A DNA stretch of 64,000 bases from Hyphomicrobiales bacterium (GCA_900471515.1 UCFC01000013.1:124001-188000), one strand, 5' to 3'. Counted from the first letter of the stretch, positions 26,376-37,009 are shown. A program made the numbers and translations. The notes: generated by a model from the letters alone, not told the origin.

Positions 26376-27205
26376 TGAAGCAGGAACTGAAGCTCCGCAT
26401 CGTTTCAGGTCTGTTTCTCGCGATCGTCGTTCTTGCCGCCACATTGTATGGCGGCTTTGTCTTTCGCATCCTGGCCGCGGCCATCGCGCTGCTGATCTAT
26501 TACGAATGGTCTGCCATCACGGGTATCGCCCGCGACCCGGTCACGAATGTGCTCGGCTGGGTGGGGCAGGGGCTGGTTGCCCTGCTCGTGCTGGCCGGTT
26601 CGTTCGAATATGCGCTCGGAATGCTGATCGCCCTGACCGCTCTCGGCATCGCCATGGTCTTCCTGCATCGCGCCAGCCGCTGGTTCGCGCCGGGGCTTTT
26701 ATATGCCGGCGGCACGGGACTGGCGCTTGCCGCCATCCGTGGCGACGGAACGCTCGGGCTCTATGCGATGCTGTTCATTTTCGCCGTGGTCTGGGCGACC
26801 GACATTCTCGCCTATTTCGTCGGGCGCGCGATCGGCGGTCCGAAGCTTGCCCCGCGCATATCGCCCGGCAAGACATGGTCGGGGGCGGTCGGCGGCGCCA
26901 TTTCCGCCGTCATCGCCGGGGCCGTCATCGTCCATTTTTTCCTGCCGGAAGCGCAGGATCGCGCCGCGGTGATCGCGCTCGTCCTGTCCGTCTTCAGCCA
27001 GTCGGGCGATCTTTTCGAGAGCTTCATCAAGCGAAAATTCGGCGTGAAGGACTCCAGCCGTCTCATTCCGGGCCATGGCGGCGTCATGGACCGTGTCGAC
27101 GGACTGATTTTTGCCTGTTTTTCGGCGTTCTTGCTAGCTGGCCTTTTTTCGCTGATAAAGGGCGGTGGAACGACGTCGCTCGGCGCGGCATTGTTCGGCC
27201 TTTGA
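26375..27205 (+). CDS. cdsA: Phosphatidate cytidylyltransferase
   Basis: A 276-residue polytopic inner membrane enzyme making CDP-diacylglycerol from phosphatidate and CTP. About eight hydrophobic helices are apparent, and the CDS signature is complete near the C-terminus: SFIKRKFGVKDSSRLIPG followed by HGGVMDRVD. It is translationally coupled to uppS. rseP follows after 40 bases, in a spacer that carries an 11-bp tandem duplication. Confidence 0.95.
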   Translation: MKQELKLRIVSGLFLAIVVLAATLYGGFVFRILAAAIALLIYYEWSAITGIARDPVTNVLGWVGQGLVALLVLAGSFEYALGMLIALTALGIAMVFLHRASRWFAPGLLYAGGTGLALAAIRGDGTLGLYAMLFIFAVVWATDILAYFVGRAIGGPKLAPRISPGKTWSGAVGGAISAVIAGAVIVHFFLPEAQDRAAVIALVLSVFSQSGDLFESFIKRKFGVKDSSRLIPGHGGVMDRVDGLIFACFSAFLLAGLFSLIKGGGTTSLGAALFGL

Positions 27206-27213
27206 TCGTTGCG

Positions 27214-27235
27214 GCCAGATAGAAGCCAGATAGAA
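27214..27235. repeat. Perfect 11-bp tandem duplication before rseP
   Basis: GCCAGATAGAA occurs twice without a gap (27214-27224, 27225-27235), ending where the AAGAAGG ribosome site of rseP begins. Confidence 0.8.
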
Positions 27236-27245
27236 GAAGGAACTC

Positions 27246-28379
27246 ATGGAAGCGGTGACCGGAATATTCGGTTTTTTGACGGGCTATATCGTCCCCTTCG
27301 TCATCGTGCTGTCGCTGCTCGTCTTCGTGCATGAGATGGGCCACTATCTGGTCGGGCGCTGGAGCGGGATCCGTATCCTCGCCTTTTCGGTGGGCTTCGG
27401 CCCGGAGATTGCCGGTTTCACCGATCGTCACGGAACGCGCTGGAAGATCTCGGCAATCCCGCTCGGCGGCTATGTCCGCTTCTTCGGCGACGAGGATGCG
27501 TCCAGCAAGCCGGATACGGACAAACTGGCGTCGATGACGGACGAGGAGCGCGAGCGTTCCTTCGCCGGCGCAAAGCTGTGGAAGCGTGCCGCAACCGTCG
27601 CAGCCGGCCCGATCGCCAATTTCATCCTCGCCATTGCCATCTTCACGGTCCTGTTTTCGATCTACGGCCGCACCGTGTCCGATCCCGTCGTCGCCGAAGT
27701 CAAGCCGGATAGCGCGGCTGCCGCAGCCGGCGTCCTGCCTGGCGACCTGCTCGTTTCCATCGACGGCACCAAGGTGCAGACCTTCGACGACGTGCGCCGC
27801 TATGTCAGCATCCGCCCGAACCAGAACATCGTCGTGACAATCGAGCGGAACGGCGAAAAGATGGATCTGCCGATGGTGCCGCAGCGCACCGATATTACCG
27901 ACCAGTTCGGCAACAAGATCGAGGTCGGCCTGATCGGAATCGTCACGAACGAAGAGGTCGGCCATTTCCGTCTGCAGACGTTCACGCCGCTGGAAGCGCT
28001 GCATGAAGGCGTGCTCCAGACCTGGCATATCGTGACCGGGACCTTCAAATATATCGGCAATCTGCTCACCGGAGCGATGAAAGCCGACCAGCTGGGCGGT
28101 CCGATCCGCGTGGCGCAAGCTTCGGGCCAGATGGCTACGCTTGGAATAGGCGCGCTGCTGCAGCTTGCTGCTGTTTTGTCAGTTTCGATTGGATTGCTGA
28201 ATTTGATGCCGGTTCCGGTACTTGATGGCGGCCACTTGATGTTCTATGCGGTGGAAGCGGTTAGGGGAAGGCCGCTGGGTTCTTCGGCTCAGGAAATTGC
28301 GTTTCGCATTGGCCTGGCCATGGTGCTTACATTAATGGTTTTTGCGACCTGGAATGACATTAGTGCGCTCATCGGATAG
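27246..28379 (+). CDS. rseP: RIP zinc metalloprotease
   Basis: A 377-residue site-2 intramembrane protease. The zinc site HEMGH is at 29-33 in the first helix and the third ligand lies in NLMPVPVLDGGHL near the C-terminus. One PDZ domain (about 150-225, AAAAGVLPGDLLVSIDG) lies between; E. coli RseP has two. It would cut anti-sigma factors or signal-peptide remnants in the inner membrane. Its place between cdsA and bamA is conserved in proteobacteria and points to envelope quality control. Confidence 0.95.
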   Translation: MEAVTGIFGFLTGYIVPFVIVLSLLVFVHEMGHYLVGRWSGIRILAFSVGFGPEIAGFTDRHGTRWKISAIPLGGYVRFFGDEDASSKPDTDKLASMTDEERERSFAGAKLWKRAATVAAGPIANFILAIAIFTVLFSIYGRTVSDPVVAEVKPDSAAAAAGVLPGDLLVSIDGTKVQTFDDVRRYVSIRPNQNIVVTIERNGEKMDLPMVPQRTDITDQFGNKIEVGLIGIVTNEEVGHFRLQTFTPLEALHEGVLQTWHIVTGTFKYIGNLLTGAMKADQLGGPIRVAQASGQMATLGIGALLQLAAVLSVSIGLLNLMPVPVLDGGHLMFYAVEAVRGRPLGSSAQEIAFRIGLAMVLTLMVFATWNDISALIG

Positions 28380-28571
28380 CGCGTATGAGTAAAGGAAAAT
28401 TACTGTTTATTTACGATGTTTCAAAGCTGTAGTGGCGAATGGGTCACGCTTCGAAATGAAGTAAACAGAAATTAACGAGCTCCCTTGCTTGTATGTCAAA
28501 AGCGGGTAAAACGACACACGTGGCCGGAATCGGGAGGCTTTCCCGGGGCCGGAGACGAGGGAAAAAAGGTA

Positions 28572-30914
28572 ATGGGTGAAATGAAGGCTGGTTCAAGGTT
28601 TTTGAACGCAGTATCGGCGATTGCGCTGTCTGCTGGTGTTGTTGCTTCTGGCGCAGGTGCTTTGACTTTCGTTTCGGCTACGGCTGCGGAAGCTGCCGTC
28701 ATTCAGCGGATCGATGTGCGCGGCGCGAGCCGCGTCGGTGCTGAGGCTGTTCGGTCGAACCTCACCATTACCCCTGGCAAGAGCTTCTCCAACACCGATA
28801 TCGATGACTCCGTAAAGCAGCTTTACGGCACCGGCTATTTCTCCGACGTCAAGATTTCGGTTTCCGGCAGCACCCTCGTCGTCAATGTTCAGGAAGCGCA
28901 GCTCGTCAACCAGGTCGTCTTCAACGGCAACCGCAAGGTCAAGGACGACAAGCTGGCGGCCGTCGTCAAGACGCACGCCGCCGGTCCCTACAGCGATGCG
29001 CAGATCCAGGCCGATATCGCCGCGATCAAGGAAGCCTATGCCGCGACCGGCCGCAGCGAAGTCGAAGTGACGACGCAGGTCGTTCCGCTCGGCGAAGGCC
29101 GCGTCAACCTCGCTTTCGTCATCAATGAAGGCGACCGCACCAAGATTGCTGCCATCAATTTCGTCGGCAACAATGCCTACAGCGCCGGCCGCCTCGCCGC
29201 CGTCATCCAGACCAAGCGTTCCAACTTCCTCTCGTTCCTGACCCGCAAGGACGTCTACAACGAAGACAAGCTGCACGCCGACGAGGACGCGCTGCGCCAG
29301 TTCTATTACAATCGCGGTTATGCCGACATGCGCATCGTCTCTTCCGATGCCGCTTTCGACGAAGCCACGAACAAGTACACGCTGACCTTCAACATCGAAG
29401 AAGGCCCGCGCTACGATTTCGGCCCGGTCAGCGTTCAGTCGACCGTCGAAGGCGTCGATGCCCAGCAGCTCCAGTCGCTCGTCCAGACCCGCGAAGGCCA
29501 GGTCTACAGCGCCAAGGAAGTCCAGAAGTCCATCGAGGCGATTTCGGATCAGGTTGCTTCGGCCGGCTATCCCTTCGCGCGCGTCACGCCGCGCGGCAAC
29601 CGCGACCTGAACAACAACACGATCGGCGTCGAATATCTCGTCGACCAGGGCGAGCGCGCCTATGTCGAGCGGATCGAAATCCGCGGCAACAGCCGCACGC
29701 GCGACTACGTCATCCGCCGCGAGTTCGATCTCAGCGAAGGCGACGCCTTCAATCAGCAGATGATCACCCGCGCAAAGCGCCGTCTTGAAGCGCTCGGCTA
29801 CTTCTCCTCGGTCAACATTTCGACCCAGCCGGGCAGTTCGCCCGACCGCGTCGTCATCGTTGTCGACGTGCAGGATCAGTCGACCGGTTCGTTCGGCATC
29901 GGTGCCGGTTACGCGGCCGGCGGCGACGGCCTGCTGCTCGAGGCGTCGATCGAAGAAAAGAACTTCCTCGGACGCGGCCAGTATATCCGCGTTTCGGCCG
30001 GTGGCGGTCAGGAAGGTTCGCGTGCCTACGGCATCAACTTCACGGAACCCTATTTCCTCGGCTATCGTCTTGCCGCCGGTTTTGACGTCAATCACAGCGA
30101 GACGTCGAGCAACGACAATTACGACTACGAAGAAACCAGCGTGGTTCTGCGCGTAACGGCGCCGATCACCGAAGATCTGGCGACGACGTTCCGCTATAAC
30201 TACAAGCAGATGAAGTATGACGGCGACACGGCCGACCTGTCTGCGACCTATGCAAACCTCGTCGACGAAAGCCCGTGGACGCGCTCGTCGATCTCGCAGA
30301 CGCTCACCTACAACACGCTCGACGATACCGTCCTGCCGCGTGAAGGCATCTATGCGACTGCGACGCAGGAAATTGCCGGCCTTGGCGGTGATTCCCAGTA
30401 TTACAAGATCTACGGCAAGGCCCGTTACTACCATCTGCTCGCTGACGACGCCGACATCATCGGTTCGGTCTCGGCCTCGGCTGGTTATGTCGTCGGCTTC
30501 GGTGATCACCTGAACGTCTTCGACCAGTTCACGCTGACCAACTCGGATATTCGTGGCTTCGAGAACAAGGGTATCGGCCCGCGCATTGCCGGTGTTAACG
30601 ACGATCCGCTCGGTGGTACGACCTACTTCACGGCGTCGGCCGAAGCGACTTTCCCGATGCCGGGCTTCCCGCGTGACTTCAACCTGCGCGGCGCCGTCTT
30701 CGCAGATGCCGGCACGCTGTTTGGCAATGATGTAGAGCTCCTCGGTTCGGATACCGAAGAGGGCGATGGTTCGTCGCTGCGCGCCTCGGTCGGTCTTGGC
30801 CTGATCTGGCAGTCGCCCTTCGGCGCGCTGCGCGTCGACTACGCGATCCCGGTCGTGAAGGAAGACTTCGACAAGACCCAGCGCTTCAAGTTTGGCATTA
30901 ACAACCAATTCTGA
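28572..30914 (+). CDS. bamA: Outer membrane protein assembly factor BamA
   Basis: A 780-residue Omp85 protein that inserts beta-barrels in the outer membrane. A signal peptide (about 1-45, ending near TAAEA) is followed by five POTRA domains (to about residue 390, with motifs such as [14 protein letters not shown] YNRGYADM and [10 protein letters not shown]) and a 16-strand barrel ending in the C-terminal phenylalanine NNQF. ATGs at 28572 and 28581 are both possible; AAGG lies closely upstream of the first. A 190-base AT-rich leader after rseP probably contains a promoter. The lpx genes follow. Confidence 0.95.
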   Translation: MGEMKAGSRFLNAVSAIALSAGVVASGAGALTFVSATAAEAAVIQRIDVRGASRVGAEAVRSNLTITPGKSFSNTDIDDSVKQLYGTGYFSDVKISVSGSTLVVNVQEAQLVNQVVFNGNRKVKDDKLAAVVKTHAAGPYSDAQIQADIAAIKEAYAATGRSEVEVTTQVVPLGEGRVNLAFVINEGDRTKIAAINFVGNNAYSAGRLAAVIQTKRSNFLSFLTRKDVYNEDKLHADEDALRQFYYNRGYADMRIVSSDAAFDEATNKYTLTFNIEEGPRYDFGPVSVQSTVEGVDAQQLQSLVQTREGQVYSAKEVQKSIEAISDQVASAGYPFARVTPRGNRDLNNNTIGVEYLVDQGERAYVERIEIRGNSRTRDYVIRREFDLSEGDAFNQQMITRAKRRLEALGYFSSVNISTQPGSSPDRVVIVVDVQDQSTGSFGIGAGYAAGGDGLLLEASIEEKNFLGRGQYIRVSAGGGQEGSRAYGINFTEPYFLGYRLAAGFDVNHSETSSNDNYDYEETSVVLRVTAPITEDLATTFRYNYKQMKYDGDTADLSATYANLVDESPWTRSSISQTLTYNTLDDTVLPREGIYATATQEIAGLGGDSQYYKIYGKARYYHLLADDADIIGSVSASAGYVVGFGDHLNVFDQFTLTNSDIRGFENKGIGPRIAGVNDDPLGGTTYFTASAEATFPMPGFPRDFNLRGAVFADAGTLFGNDVELLGSDTEEGDGSSLRASVGLGLIWQSPFGALRVDYAIPVVKEDFDKTQRFKFGINNQF

Positions 30915-30964
30915 TATCGGCAGTCCGGAACTGTAAATTTCAATTCCGTTCTGGAGTTTTGCCG

Positions 30965-32026
30965 ATGGAGCAAAATAATTTTTTTCTGCCCCATGAAGGC
31001 GTGAAACTCGTCGAGTTGGCGCAATTTCTTGGGGCAGAGCTTGGCAATTCCGCTCATGGCGACGTCATCATTCGCTCTGTGTCCCCGATAGCGAGGGCGC
31101 GGGCGGGGGATATCTGTTATATCCTGTCTCGCCGCAATCGTGACGAGCTGCTGACCTGCGAGGCTTCGGCCGTGATCTGCGACAAGGCGCTGGCCGCGCT
31201 GGTGCCGTCGCATATCCCTGTCGTGATCTCCTCCAATCCGCATGCTGCCTTTGCGATGGCCGGCGGCTATCTTTATCCGGCAGCGCTCAAGCCCGTCACT
31301 TTTTCGTCCGGCGAGACCGAGATTGCGCCAAGCGCAGTCGTCGATCCGACCGCGCGGCTTGAAAAGGGCGTGATTGTCGAGCCGATGGCGATCATCGGCC
31401 CCGGCGCGGAGATCGGCGAGGGCACGCGCATCGGCGCCCAGTCGATCATCGGTCCCAACGTCAAGATCGGCCGCAACGGTTCGATCGCGACGGGGGTCAG
31501 CATTCTCTGCGCGCTGATCGGCAATGGCGTCATCATCCACAACGGCGTCCGTATCGGCCAGGATGGATTCGGTTACGCGCCAGGCCCGCGCGGCATGATC
31601 AAGATCGTGCAGATCGGTCGCGTGATCATCCAGGACAATGTCGAGATCGGCGCCAACACCACGATCGATCGCGGCGCCATGGATGACACCGTCATCGGCG
31701 AGGGAACCAAGATCGACAACCAGGTCCAGGTCGGCCACAACGTCCGTATCGGCCGCCATTGCGCGATCGTTTCGCAGGTCGGTCTTGCCGGCAGCACAAT
31801 CGTCGGCGACGGCGTGCAGATCGGTGGACAGGTTGGCCTCAAGGGACATATCACCATAGGGGATGGCGTGCAGATCGCCGCAAAGAGCGGCGTGATGACA
31901 GATCTCGCTGCGGGCGGCCGCTATGGCGGAATACCTGCACGTCCTCTAAATGAATATCTGAAAGACGTTGCCCAGCTCATGGCTAAGTCCGGAGTGCGCG
32001 GAAAAAAAGGAGGCAAGAATGACTGA
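30965..32026 (+). CDS. lpxD: UDP-3-O-acyl-glucosamine N-acyltransferase
   Basis: A 353-residue hexapeptide-repeat acyltransferase that adds the second 3-hydroxyacyl chain to UDP-GlcN in lipid A synthesis. The N-terminal uridine-binding domain (1-110) precedes the left-handed beta-helix, and the catalytic His is H258 in QVGHNVRIG, equivalent to E. coli H239. The ATG at 30965 has GGAG 8 bases upstream. The last 8 bases overlap the start of fabZ. Confidence 0.95.
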   Translation: MEQNNFFLPHEGVKLVELAQFLGAELGNSAHGDVIIRSVSPIARARAGDICYILSRRNRDELLTCEASAVICDKALAALVPSHIPVVISSNPHAAFAMAGGYLYPAALKPVTFSSGETEIAPSAVVDPTARLEKGVIVEPMAIIGPGAEIGEGTRIGAQSIIGPNVKIGRNGSIATGVSILCALIGNGVIIHNGVRIGQDGFGYAPGPRGMIKIVQIGRVIIQDNVEIGANTTIDRGAMDDTVIGEGTKIDNQVQVGHNVRIGRHCAIVSQVGLAGSTIVGDGVQIGGQVGLKGHITIGDGVQIAAKSGVMTDLAAGGRYGGIPARPLNEYLKDVAQLMAKSGVRGKKGGKND

Positions 32027-32486
32027 GGAAGCAGCCAGCACGCTTTCTTCGGCTGATATCCTGGAGATCATGAAGCTTCTGCCGCATCGCTATCCGTTTT
32101 TGATGGTCGACAAGATCGTCGATATCGACGGTGACAATGCCGCCGTGGGCATCAAGAACGTAACGGTCAACGAACCGCATTTTACCGGCCACTTCCCCGA
32201 AGCGCCGATCATGCCGGGCGTCTTGCTCGTCGAAGGCATGGCACAGACGGCCGGCGCGATCTGTGCCAAGAAGGAAGGCCAGACCGGCAACCTCGTCTAC
32301 TTCATGACGATCGACAATGCGCGCTTCCGCAAGCCGGTCGTGCCGGGCGACCGCGTTGAATATCACGTGCAGAAAATCAAGCAGCGCGGCAATATCTGGA
32401 AATTCCATTGCGACGCGAAGGTCGATGGCGCGCTTGTCGCCGAGGCCGATATTGGCGCGATGATCGTACGTAAGGACAACCCATGA
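32019..32486 (+). CDS. fabZ: 3-hydroxyacyl-ACP dehydratase
   Basis: A 155-residue hot-dog-fold dehydratase acting on 3-hydroxyacyl-ACP in fatty acid elongation. Catalytic His58 lies in [12 protein letters not shown] and Glu72 in LLVEGMAQ. The AAGGAGG ribosome site lies inside the end of lpxD and the stop overlaps lpxA by four bases (ATGA), so its translation is coupled to both. Its place among lpx genes suits competition for the shared hydroxyacyl-ACP pool. Confidence 0.96.
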   Translation: MTEEAASTLSSADILEIMKLLPHRYPFLMVDKIVDIDGDNAAVGIKNVTVNEPHFTGHFPEAPIMPGVLLVEGMAQTAGAICAKKEGQTGNLVYFMTIDNARFRKPVVPGDRVEYHVQKIKQRGNIWKFHCDAKVDGALVAEADIGAMIVRKDNP

Positions 32487-33301
32487 GCATGATTGCCGAA
32501 AGCGCCAGAATTCATCCGATGGCCGTGGTCGAAGACGGTGCCACGGTCGGTGAAGGCGTAGTGATCGGCCCGTTTTGCCATGTTGGTCCCAAGGTCACGC
32601 TTCAGGATAATGTCGAACTGATCAGCCATGTGGTTGTTCTCGGCCTGACGACCGTCGGCAGCGGCACGCGCATATTCCCCTCGGCGGTCATCGGTGGCGA
32701 CTCGCAGAGCGCCCGTCACAGCGCCGTCGATACGACCCTGATCATCGGGCGCAATTGCACGATCCGCGAAGGCGTGACGATGAATACCGGCACCGTCGAA
32801 CATGGCGGTTCGACCGTCATCGGCGACAACAGCCTTTTCCTCGCCTATTCGCACGTCGCCCATGATTGCCGGGTCGGCAACCATGTCATCATGTCGAACA
32901 ACGTCATGCTGGCCGGCCACGTGTCTGTCGGCGATCATGCGATCATCAGCGGCGGCGCGGCCGTGCACCAGTTCACCCGTGTCGGCAAATATGCCTTTGT
33001 CGGCGGTCTCTCGGCCGTGAGTTACGATGTCATTCCCTATGGCATGCTGAACGGCAATCCCGGCATCCTGAGCGGGCTCAATGTTGTCGGCATGACGCGC
33101 GCCGGCGTTGATCGCGCTGTCATTCACACGGTTCGCCGCGCCTACAAGGCGATCTTCGAGGGACCCGGTTCAATCCGCGAGAATGCCGCCCATATTCGCA
33201 ATGAATATGCCGATTGCGAGCAGGTGATCGAAATCCTCGATTTCATTGCAGCAGAGAGCGATCGCGCTTTGTCTTCGCCGAGCCGGGGGCAGAAGGGCTG
33301 A
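32483..33301 (+). CDS. lpxA: UDP-N-acetylglucosamine acyltransferase
   Basis: A 272-residue trimeric beta-helix acyltransferase, the first step of lipid A synthesis (transfer of a 3-hydroxyacyl chain to the 3-OH of UDP-GlcNAc). Catalytic His127 lies in [12 protein letters not shown], matching E. coli H125, and the helical C-terminal domain after about residue 195 binds ACP. The start overlaps the fabZ stop. lpxI begins 3 bases after its stop. Confidence 0.96.
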   Translation: MSMIAESARIHPMAVVEDGATVGEGVVIGPFCHVGPKVTLQDNVELISHVVVLGLTTVGSGTRIFPSAVIGGDSQSARHSAVDTTLIIGRNCTIREGVTMNTGTVEHGGSTVIGDNSLFLAYSHVAHDCRVGNHVIMSNNVMLAGHVSVGDHAIISGGAAVHQFTRVGKYAFVGGLSAVSYDVIPYGMLNGNPGILSGLNVVGMTRAGVDRAVIHTVRRAYKAIFEGPGSIRENAAHIRNEYADCEQVIEILDFIAAESDRALSSPSRGQKG

Positions 33302-33304
33302 TCC

Positions 33305-34183
33305 GTGGCTTCCGCTGGCGACACCGCTGAAGGCCGGCTGGCGATCATTGCCGGCGGCGGCCTTCTGCCCTCCTATGTCGCCGAGGCGGCGCGTTCGGCC
33401 GGTGAAAACCCCGTTATCGTGATCTTGAAGGACGAGGGCGACCGTCGCTGGGACGGTTTCGACCACGCCACGATCGGTATCGGTGATTTCGCAGCCCTGG
33501 ACAGGCTCTTCAAGAAATATCGCATCGACCGCGTCGTCATGTCGGGCAGCGTGCGCCGCCGGCCGGAATGGCGCGAGGTGCGGCCGACGCTCAGGATATT
33601 GCGCAAGGTTCCCTCTGCCATTCGCACGCTCCTGTCGGGCGGGGACGACACGGTTCTGCAGATGGTCATCAAGCTGATCGAAGGCGAAGGACTGCGCGTG
33701 GTCGGCGCGCACGAGATCGCACCCGATCTTCTCGCCACCGTCGGCCCTCTCGGCGCCATTGCGCCTGGCGATGACGACCGGCGCGATATCGCCCGTGCCG
33801 GCGAGGCGGCAGACGCGCTTGGCCGTCTCGATATCGGGCAGGGTGCCGTTTCGATCGGCGGCCGTGTTGTCGCAACGGAGGGCCTGGAAGGCACCGACGG
33901 CATGCTTGAGCGTGTCGCAGCGCTCAGGGCCGCCGGCCGTATTTCGCCGCGCCGGCGCGGCGTGCTCGTGAAGCTTTGCAAGCCGCAGCAGGACATCCGC
34001 GCCGATCTGCCGGCAATTGGCGTCTCCACCGTTCTCAACGCCAAGGCCGCCGGCCTTGCGGGTGTCGCGATCGAGGCTGGCCGGTCGCTGGTGCTGGATC
34101 GAGACGCACTCGTCAAGGCGGCCGACGAGAACGGTCTTTTTGTCTGCGGTATCGATAAGGGCCTGCCGGGATGGGGGCTTTGA
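33305..34183 (+). CDS. lpxI: UDP-2,3-diacylglucosamine diphosphatase LpxI
   Basis: A 292-residue LpxI (DUF1009) protein, the alphaproteobacterial substitute for LpxH, hydrolysing UDP-2,3-diacylglucosamine to lipid X and UMP. Seen are the N-terminal LAIIAGGGLLPSYVAEAAR, the middle MSGSVRRRPEW, and the C-terminal block with LVKLCKPQQDIRADLPAIG. No LpxH-type metallophosphatase motifs exist. A GTG start 3 bases after lpxA and a TGATG junction with lpxB place it tightly in the operon at the step just before LpxB. Confidence 0.94.
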   Translation: MASAGDTAEGRLAIIAGGGLLPSYVAEAARSAGENPVIVILKDEGDRRWDGFDHATIGIGDFAALDRLFKKYRIDRVVMSGSVRRRPEWREVRPTLRILRKVPSAIRTLLSGGDDTVLQMVIKLIEGEGLRVVGAHEIAPDLLATVGPLGAIAPGDDDRRDIARAGEAADALGRLDIGQGAVSIGGRVVATEGLEGTDGMLERVAALRAAGRISPRRRGVLVKLCKPQQDIRADLPAIGVSTVLNAKAAGLAGVAIEAGRSLVLDRDALVKAADENGLFVCGIDKGLPGWGL

Positions 34184-35352
34184 TGAACGACAGGCCGCTG
34201 AAGATCGCCGTCATAGCCGGCGAAGTCTCCGGCGATCTCCTGGGCGCCGATCTCATTGTCGGACTGCGGAAGCTTCATTCGGGGCCGATCGAACTTGTCG
34301 GCGTCGGCGGCGAAGGGCTGCAGGGCCAGGGACTGACATCGCTCTTCGATTTCTCCGAACTTTCCATCATGGGCATTACGCAGGTTCTGGCGAAGCTGCC
34401 GAAGCTGGTTTCCCGCATCCGGCAGACGACCGCGGCGATCGTTGCGGCAAAACCCGACATCCTGCTCATCATCGACAGCCCGGATTTTACCCACCGCGTC
34501 GCCAAGCGCGTGCGTGCCGCGCTGCCCGATCTGCCGGTCGTCAACTATGTCTGCCCCAGCGTCTGGGCCTGGAAGGAATATCGCGCCCAGCGCATGCTCG
34601 CCTATGTCGATCATGTTCTGGCCGTCCTCCCGTTCGAACCGGAAGCGATGCAGCGCCTCAACGGCCCGCAGACCACCTATGTCGGACACCGCCTGACTGC
34701 CGATCCCGCACTTCTGGAGACCCGCCGCCGTCGTGACGGCCGGCAGCCCGGCAATGGCCCGATCCTGCTTCTTCCCGGCTCGCGTTCGTCCGAAATCAGA
34801 AAGCTTCTTCCCTATTTCGAGGCTGCCGCGAATGAACTCGTCGCCCGCAACGGGCCGATGCGGTTCATTCTGCCGACCGTCACGCACAAGGAAGCACTTG
34901 TGCGGGAGTTGACGGCGGGATGGGCGGTCCAGCCCGACATCGTCGTCGGCGCCGAGGCCAAGTGGAACGCCTTCGCCGAGGCCGACGCAGCCATGGCGGC
35001 GTCCGGCACGGTGATCCTTGAACTGGCCCTTGCCGATGTTCCCGTCGTTTCTGCCTACAAGGTCGACTGGATCATGCGCATGCTGACCTCGGGCATCAAG
35101 ACCTGGACGGGCGCATTGCCCAACCTGATCGCCGATTACGCGGTCGTGCCGGAATATCTGAACGACATCGTTCGCGGCGCAAGCCTCGCGCGCTGGATGG
35201 AAAGGCTGTCGGCCGATACCTATCAGCTCAAGGCGATGAAGGAAGGCTATGAGCTGATCTGGCAGCGCATGCGGACGGAGCGGCCGCCCGGAGAACATGC
35301 GGCCCAGATCGTGCTCGACGTTCTCGCCAACAAAAAAACCGGCCATTCCTGA
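34183..35352 (+). CDS. lpxB: Lipid-A-disaccharide synthase
   Basis: A 389-residue GT19 glycosyltransferase that joins UDP-2,3-diacylglucosamine and lipid X into the lipid A disaccharide. Family blocks are IAGEVSGDLLGADL at the N-terminus, VNYVCPSVWAWKEYRAQRM in the middle, and LLLPGSRSSEIRKLLP plus ALADVPVVSAYKVDW in the C-terminal half. An ATG four codons further upstream (34171) lies within lpxI; the one at 34183 overlaps its TGA. The stop codon lies inside the left arm of a strong shared terminator. Confidence 0.95.
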   Translation: MNDRPLKIAVIAGEVSGDLLGADLIVGLRKLHSGPIELVGVGGEGLQGQGLTSLFDFSELSIMGITQVLAKLPKLVSRIRQTTAAIVAAKPDILLIIDSPDFTHRVAKRVRAALPDLPVVNYVCPSVWAWKEYRAQRMLAYVDHVLAVLPFEPEAMQRLNGPQTTYVGHRLTADPALLETRRRRDGRQPGNGPILLLPGSRSSEIRKLLPYFEAAANELVARNGPMRFILPTVTHKEALVRELTAGWAVQPDIVVGAEAKWNAFAEADAAMAASGTVILELALADVPVVSAYKVDWIMRMLTSGIKTWTGALPNLIADYAVVPEYLNDIVRGASLARWMERLSADTYQLKAMKEGYELIWQRMRTERPPGEHAAQIVLDVLANKKTGHS

Positions 35353-35394
35353 ACTGACCCCCGAAGCTGGTTGTCCAATTTCGGGGGTCAGTTC
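35351..35394. terminator. Bidirectional terminator between lpxB and gltA
   Basis: A perfect 15-bp inverted repeat GAACTGACCCCCGAA / TTCGGGGGTCAGTTC with a 14-base loop separates two convergent genes. The first two bases are the last two of the lpxB stop codon. On the plus strand TTTCTTTT follows after a gap; no clean T run abuts either side, but the long stem and position support termination of both. Confidence 0.75.
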
Positions 35395-35429
35395 ATTCTG
35401 ACCGGGTTTCTTTTGTCCTGTCGCAGCGC

Positions 35430-36719
35430 TTAGCGCTTGGAAACCGGCACGTAGTCGCGCTTCGGTTCACCGATATAGAGCTGGCGCGGACGGCCGATGC
35501 GCTGTTCCGGATCTTCGATCATCTCGTTCCACTGTGCGATCCAGCCGACGGTGCGGGCCAGAGCGAAGAGCACGGTGAACATGGTCGTGGGGAAGCCCAG
35601 AGCCTTCAGCGTGATGCCGGAGTAGAAGTCGATGTTCGGATAGAGCTTCTTCTCGATGAAGTAGGAGTCGGTCAGGGCGATGCGCTCCAGCTCCATGGCC
35701 ACTTCGAGAAGCGGATCGTCCTTGATGCCGAGTTCGCCGAGAACTTCATGCGTGGTCTTCTGCATGATCTTGGCGCGCGGATCGTAGTTCTTGTAGACGC
35801 GATGACCGAAGCCCATCAGGCGGAACGGATCGTTCTTGTCCTTGGCGCGGGCGATATATTCCGGAATGCGGTCAACCGTGCCGATTTCCGTCAGCATGTT
35901 GAGGGCCGCTTCGTTGGCGCCGCCGTGGGCGGGGCCCCAGAGGCAGGCAATGCCGGCGGCAATGCAGGCGAACGGGTTTGCGCCCGACGAACCGGCCAGA
36001 CGGACCGTCGAGGTCGAGGCGTTCTGCTCGTGGTCGGCATGCAGGATGAAGATGCGGTCCATGGCGCGCGACAGCACCGGGTTGACCACATATTCCTCGC
36101 AGGGAACGGCAAAGCACATGCGCAGGAAGTTGGACGCGTAGTCCAGATCGTTCTTCGGGTAAACGAAGGGCTGGCCGATATGGTACTTGTAGGCCATTGC
36201 GGCAAGCGTCGGCATCTTGGCGATCATGCGCAGGCTGGCGACCATGCGCTGGTGCGGATCGGTGATGTCGGTGGAGTCGTGATAGAAGGCCGAAAGCGCG
36301 CCGACGCAGCCGCACATGACGGCCATCGGGTGCGCGTCGCGACGGAAGCCGGTGAAGAAGCGGCTCATCTGCTCGTGCACCATCGTGTGATGGGTAACGC
36401 GGTAGTCGAAGTCCTTCTTCTGAGCGGCAGTCGGCAATTCGCCGTAGAGCAGCAGGTAGCAGACTTCAAGGAAGTCGCCGTGCTCGGCCAGTTGCTCGAT
36501 CGGATAGCCGCGATGCAGGAGAACGCCTTCATCACCGTCGATATAGGTGATCTTCGATTCACAGGATGCGGTTGAGGTAAACCCGGGATCGTAAGTGAAG
36601 GAGGTCGTGTTTTTATAGAGTGCACCGATATCGATGACGTCAGGTCCGACCGTGCCTTTTCGCACGGGCAGATCGACAGATTTGTCACCGATTTTGATTG
36701 TAGCGCTTTGATCCGTCAT
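35430..36719 (-). CDS. gltA: Citrate synthase
   Basis: A 429-residue type II citrate synthase condensing acetyl-CoA with oxaloacetate. The catalytic residues line up with the E. coli enzyme: H266 in [10 protein letters not shown]306 in [13 protein letters not shown] and D364 in PNIDFYSG; H230 lies in [10 protein letters not shown]. The N-terminal regulatory domain of the hexameric NADH-sensitive class is present (1-65). CGGAGGATC precedes the ATG. It converges on lpxB and its leader contains a small hairpin. Confidence 0.97.
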   Translation of the reverse strand: MTDQSATIKIGDKSVDLPVRKGTVGPDVIDIGALYKNTTSFTYDPGFTSTASCESKITYIDGDEGVLLHRGYPIEQLAEHGDFLEVCYLLLYGELPTAAQKKDFDYRVTHHTMVHEQMSRFFTGFRRDAHPMAVMCGCVGALSAFYHDSTDITDPHQRMVASLRMIAKMPTLAAMAYKYHIGQPFVYPKNDLDYASNFLRMCFAVPCEEYVVNPVLSRAMDRIFILHADHEQNASTSTVRLAGSSGANPFACIAAGIACLWGPAHGGANEAALNMLTEIGTVDRIPEYIARAKDKNDPFRLMGFGHRVYKNYDPRAKIMQKTTHEVLGELGIKDDPLLEVAMELERIALTDSYFIEKKLYPNIDFYSGITLKALGFPTTMFTVLFALARTVGWIAQWNEMIEDPEQRIGRPRQLYIGEPKRDYVPVSKR

Positions 36720-36740
36720 GCTGATCCTCCGGAGTGGCGG

Positions 36741-36843
36741 TGGCGCCGCAAAAGCGCCATAAGAGTTAAGCGTCCTCAGCGATAGCTATATGATCGGGAA
36801 GCTAATGCCAAGTTACCGTGATGCCATTTTGTGCATCGCGGTA
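36741..36843 (-). promoter_or_regulatory. gltA leader with two dyads
   Basis: Upstream of gltA, 36741-36759 forms a 6-bp hairpin (TGGCGC / GCGCCA, loop 7) close to the ribosome site. Farther up, TACCGTGATGC (36814-36824) and GCATCGCGGTA (36833-36843) form an 11-base inverted repeat with one mismatched position and an 8-base centre. The first may affect translation; the second looks like a protein site or the end of another transcript. No clear -35/-10 pair was found. Confidence 0.4.
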
Positions 36844-37009
36844 TCATCTTTTAGGCACTGCAGCGATGAGCTGGATGCATATCAGAACACCATGATTTGA
36901 CTGGATTTTTCGCTTCCCTGATTTTTCCTCGTATTTCAATCGATTATTGTTTGCTCCTTTTGATCTCAGGTTGCATTCTGCCGGTCTGCGGGGGCGGGTC
37001 CAGGCGATT

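Noticed and set aside
28593..30908. Long antisense frame opposite bamA
   Set aside because: Shadow of bamA codon bias; no start signal and no recognisable domain.
33373..35346. Antisense frame opposite lpxI-lpxB
   Set aside because: Reads through two well-supported genes and has no family features.
36947..37009. Extension of ComEC to an upstream start
   Set aside because: The frame is open, but the extra residues have no family match and no ribosome site; kept out of the call although the true start remains uncertain.
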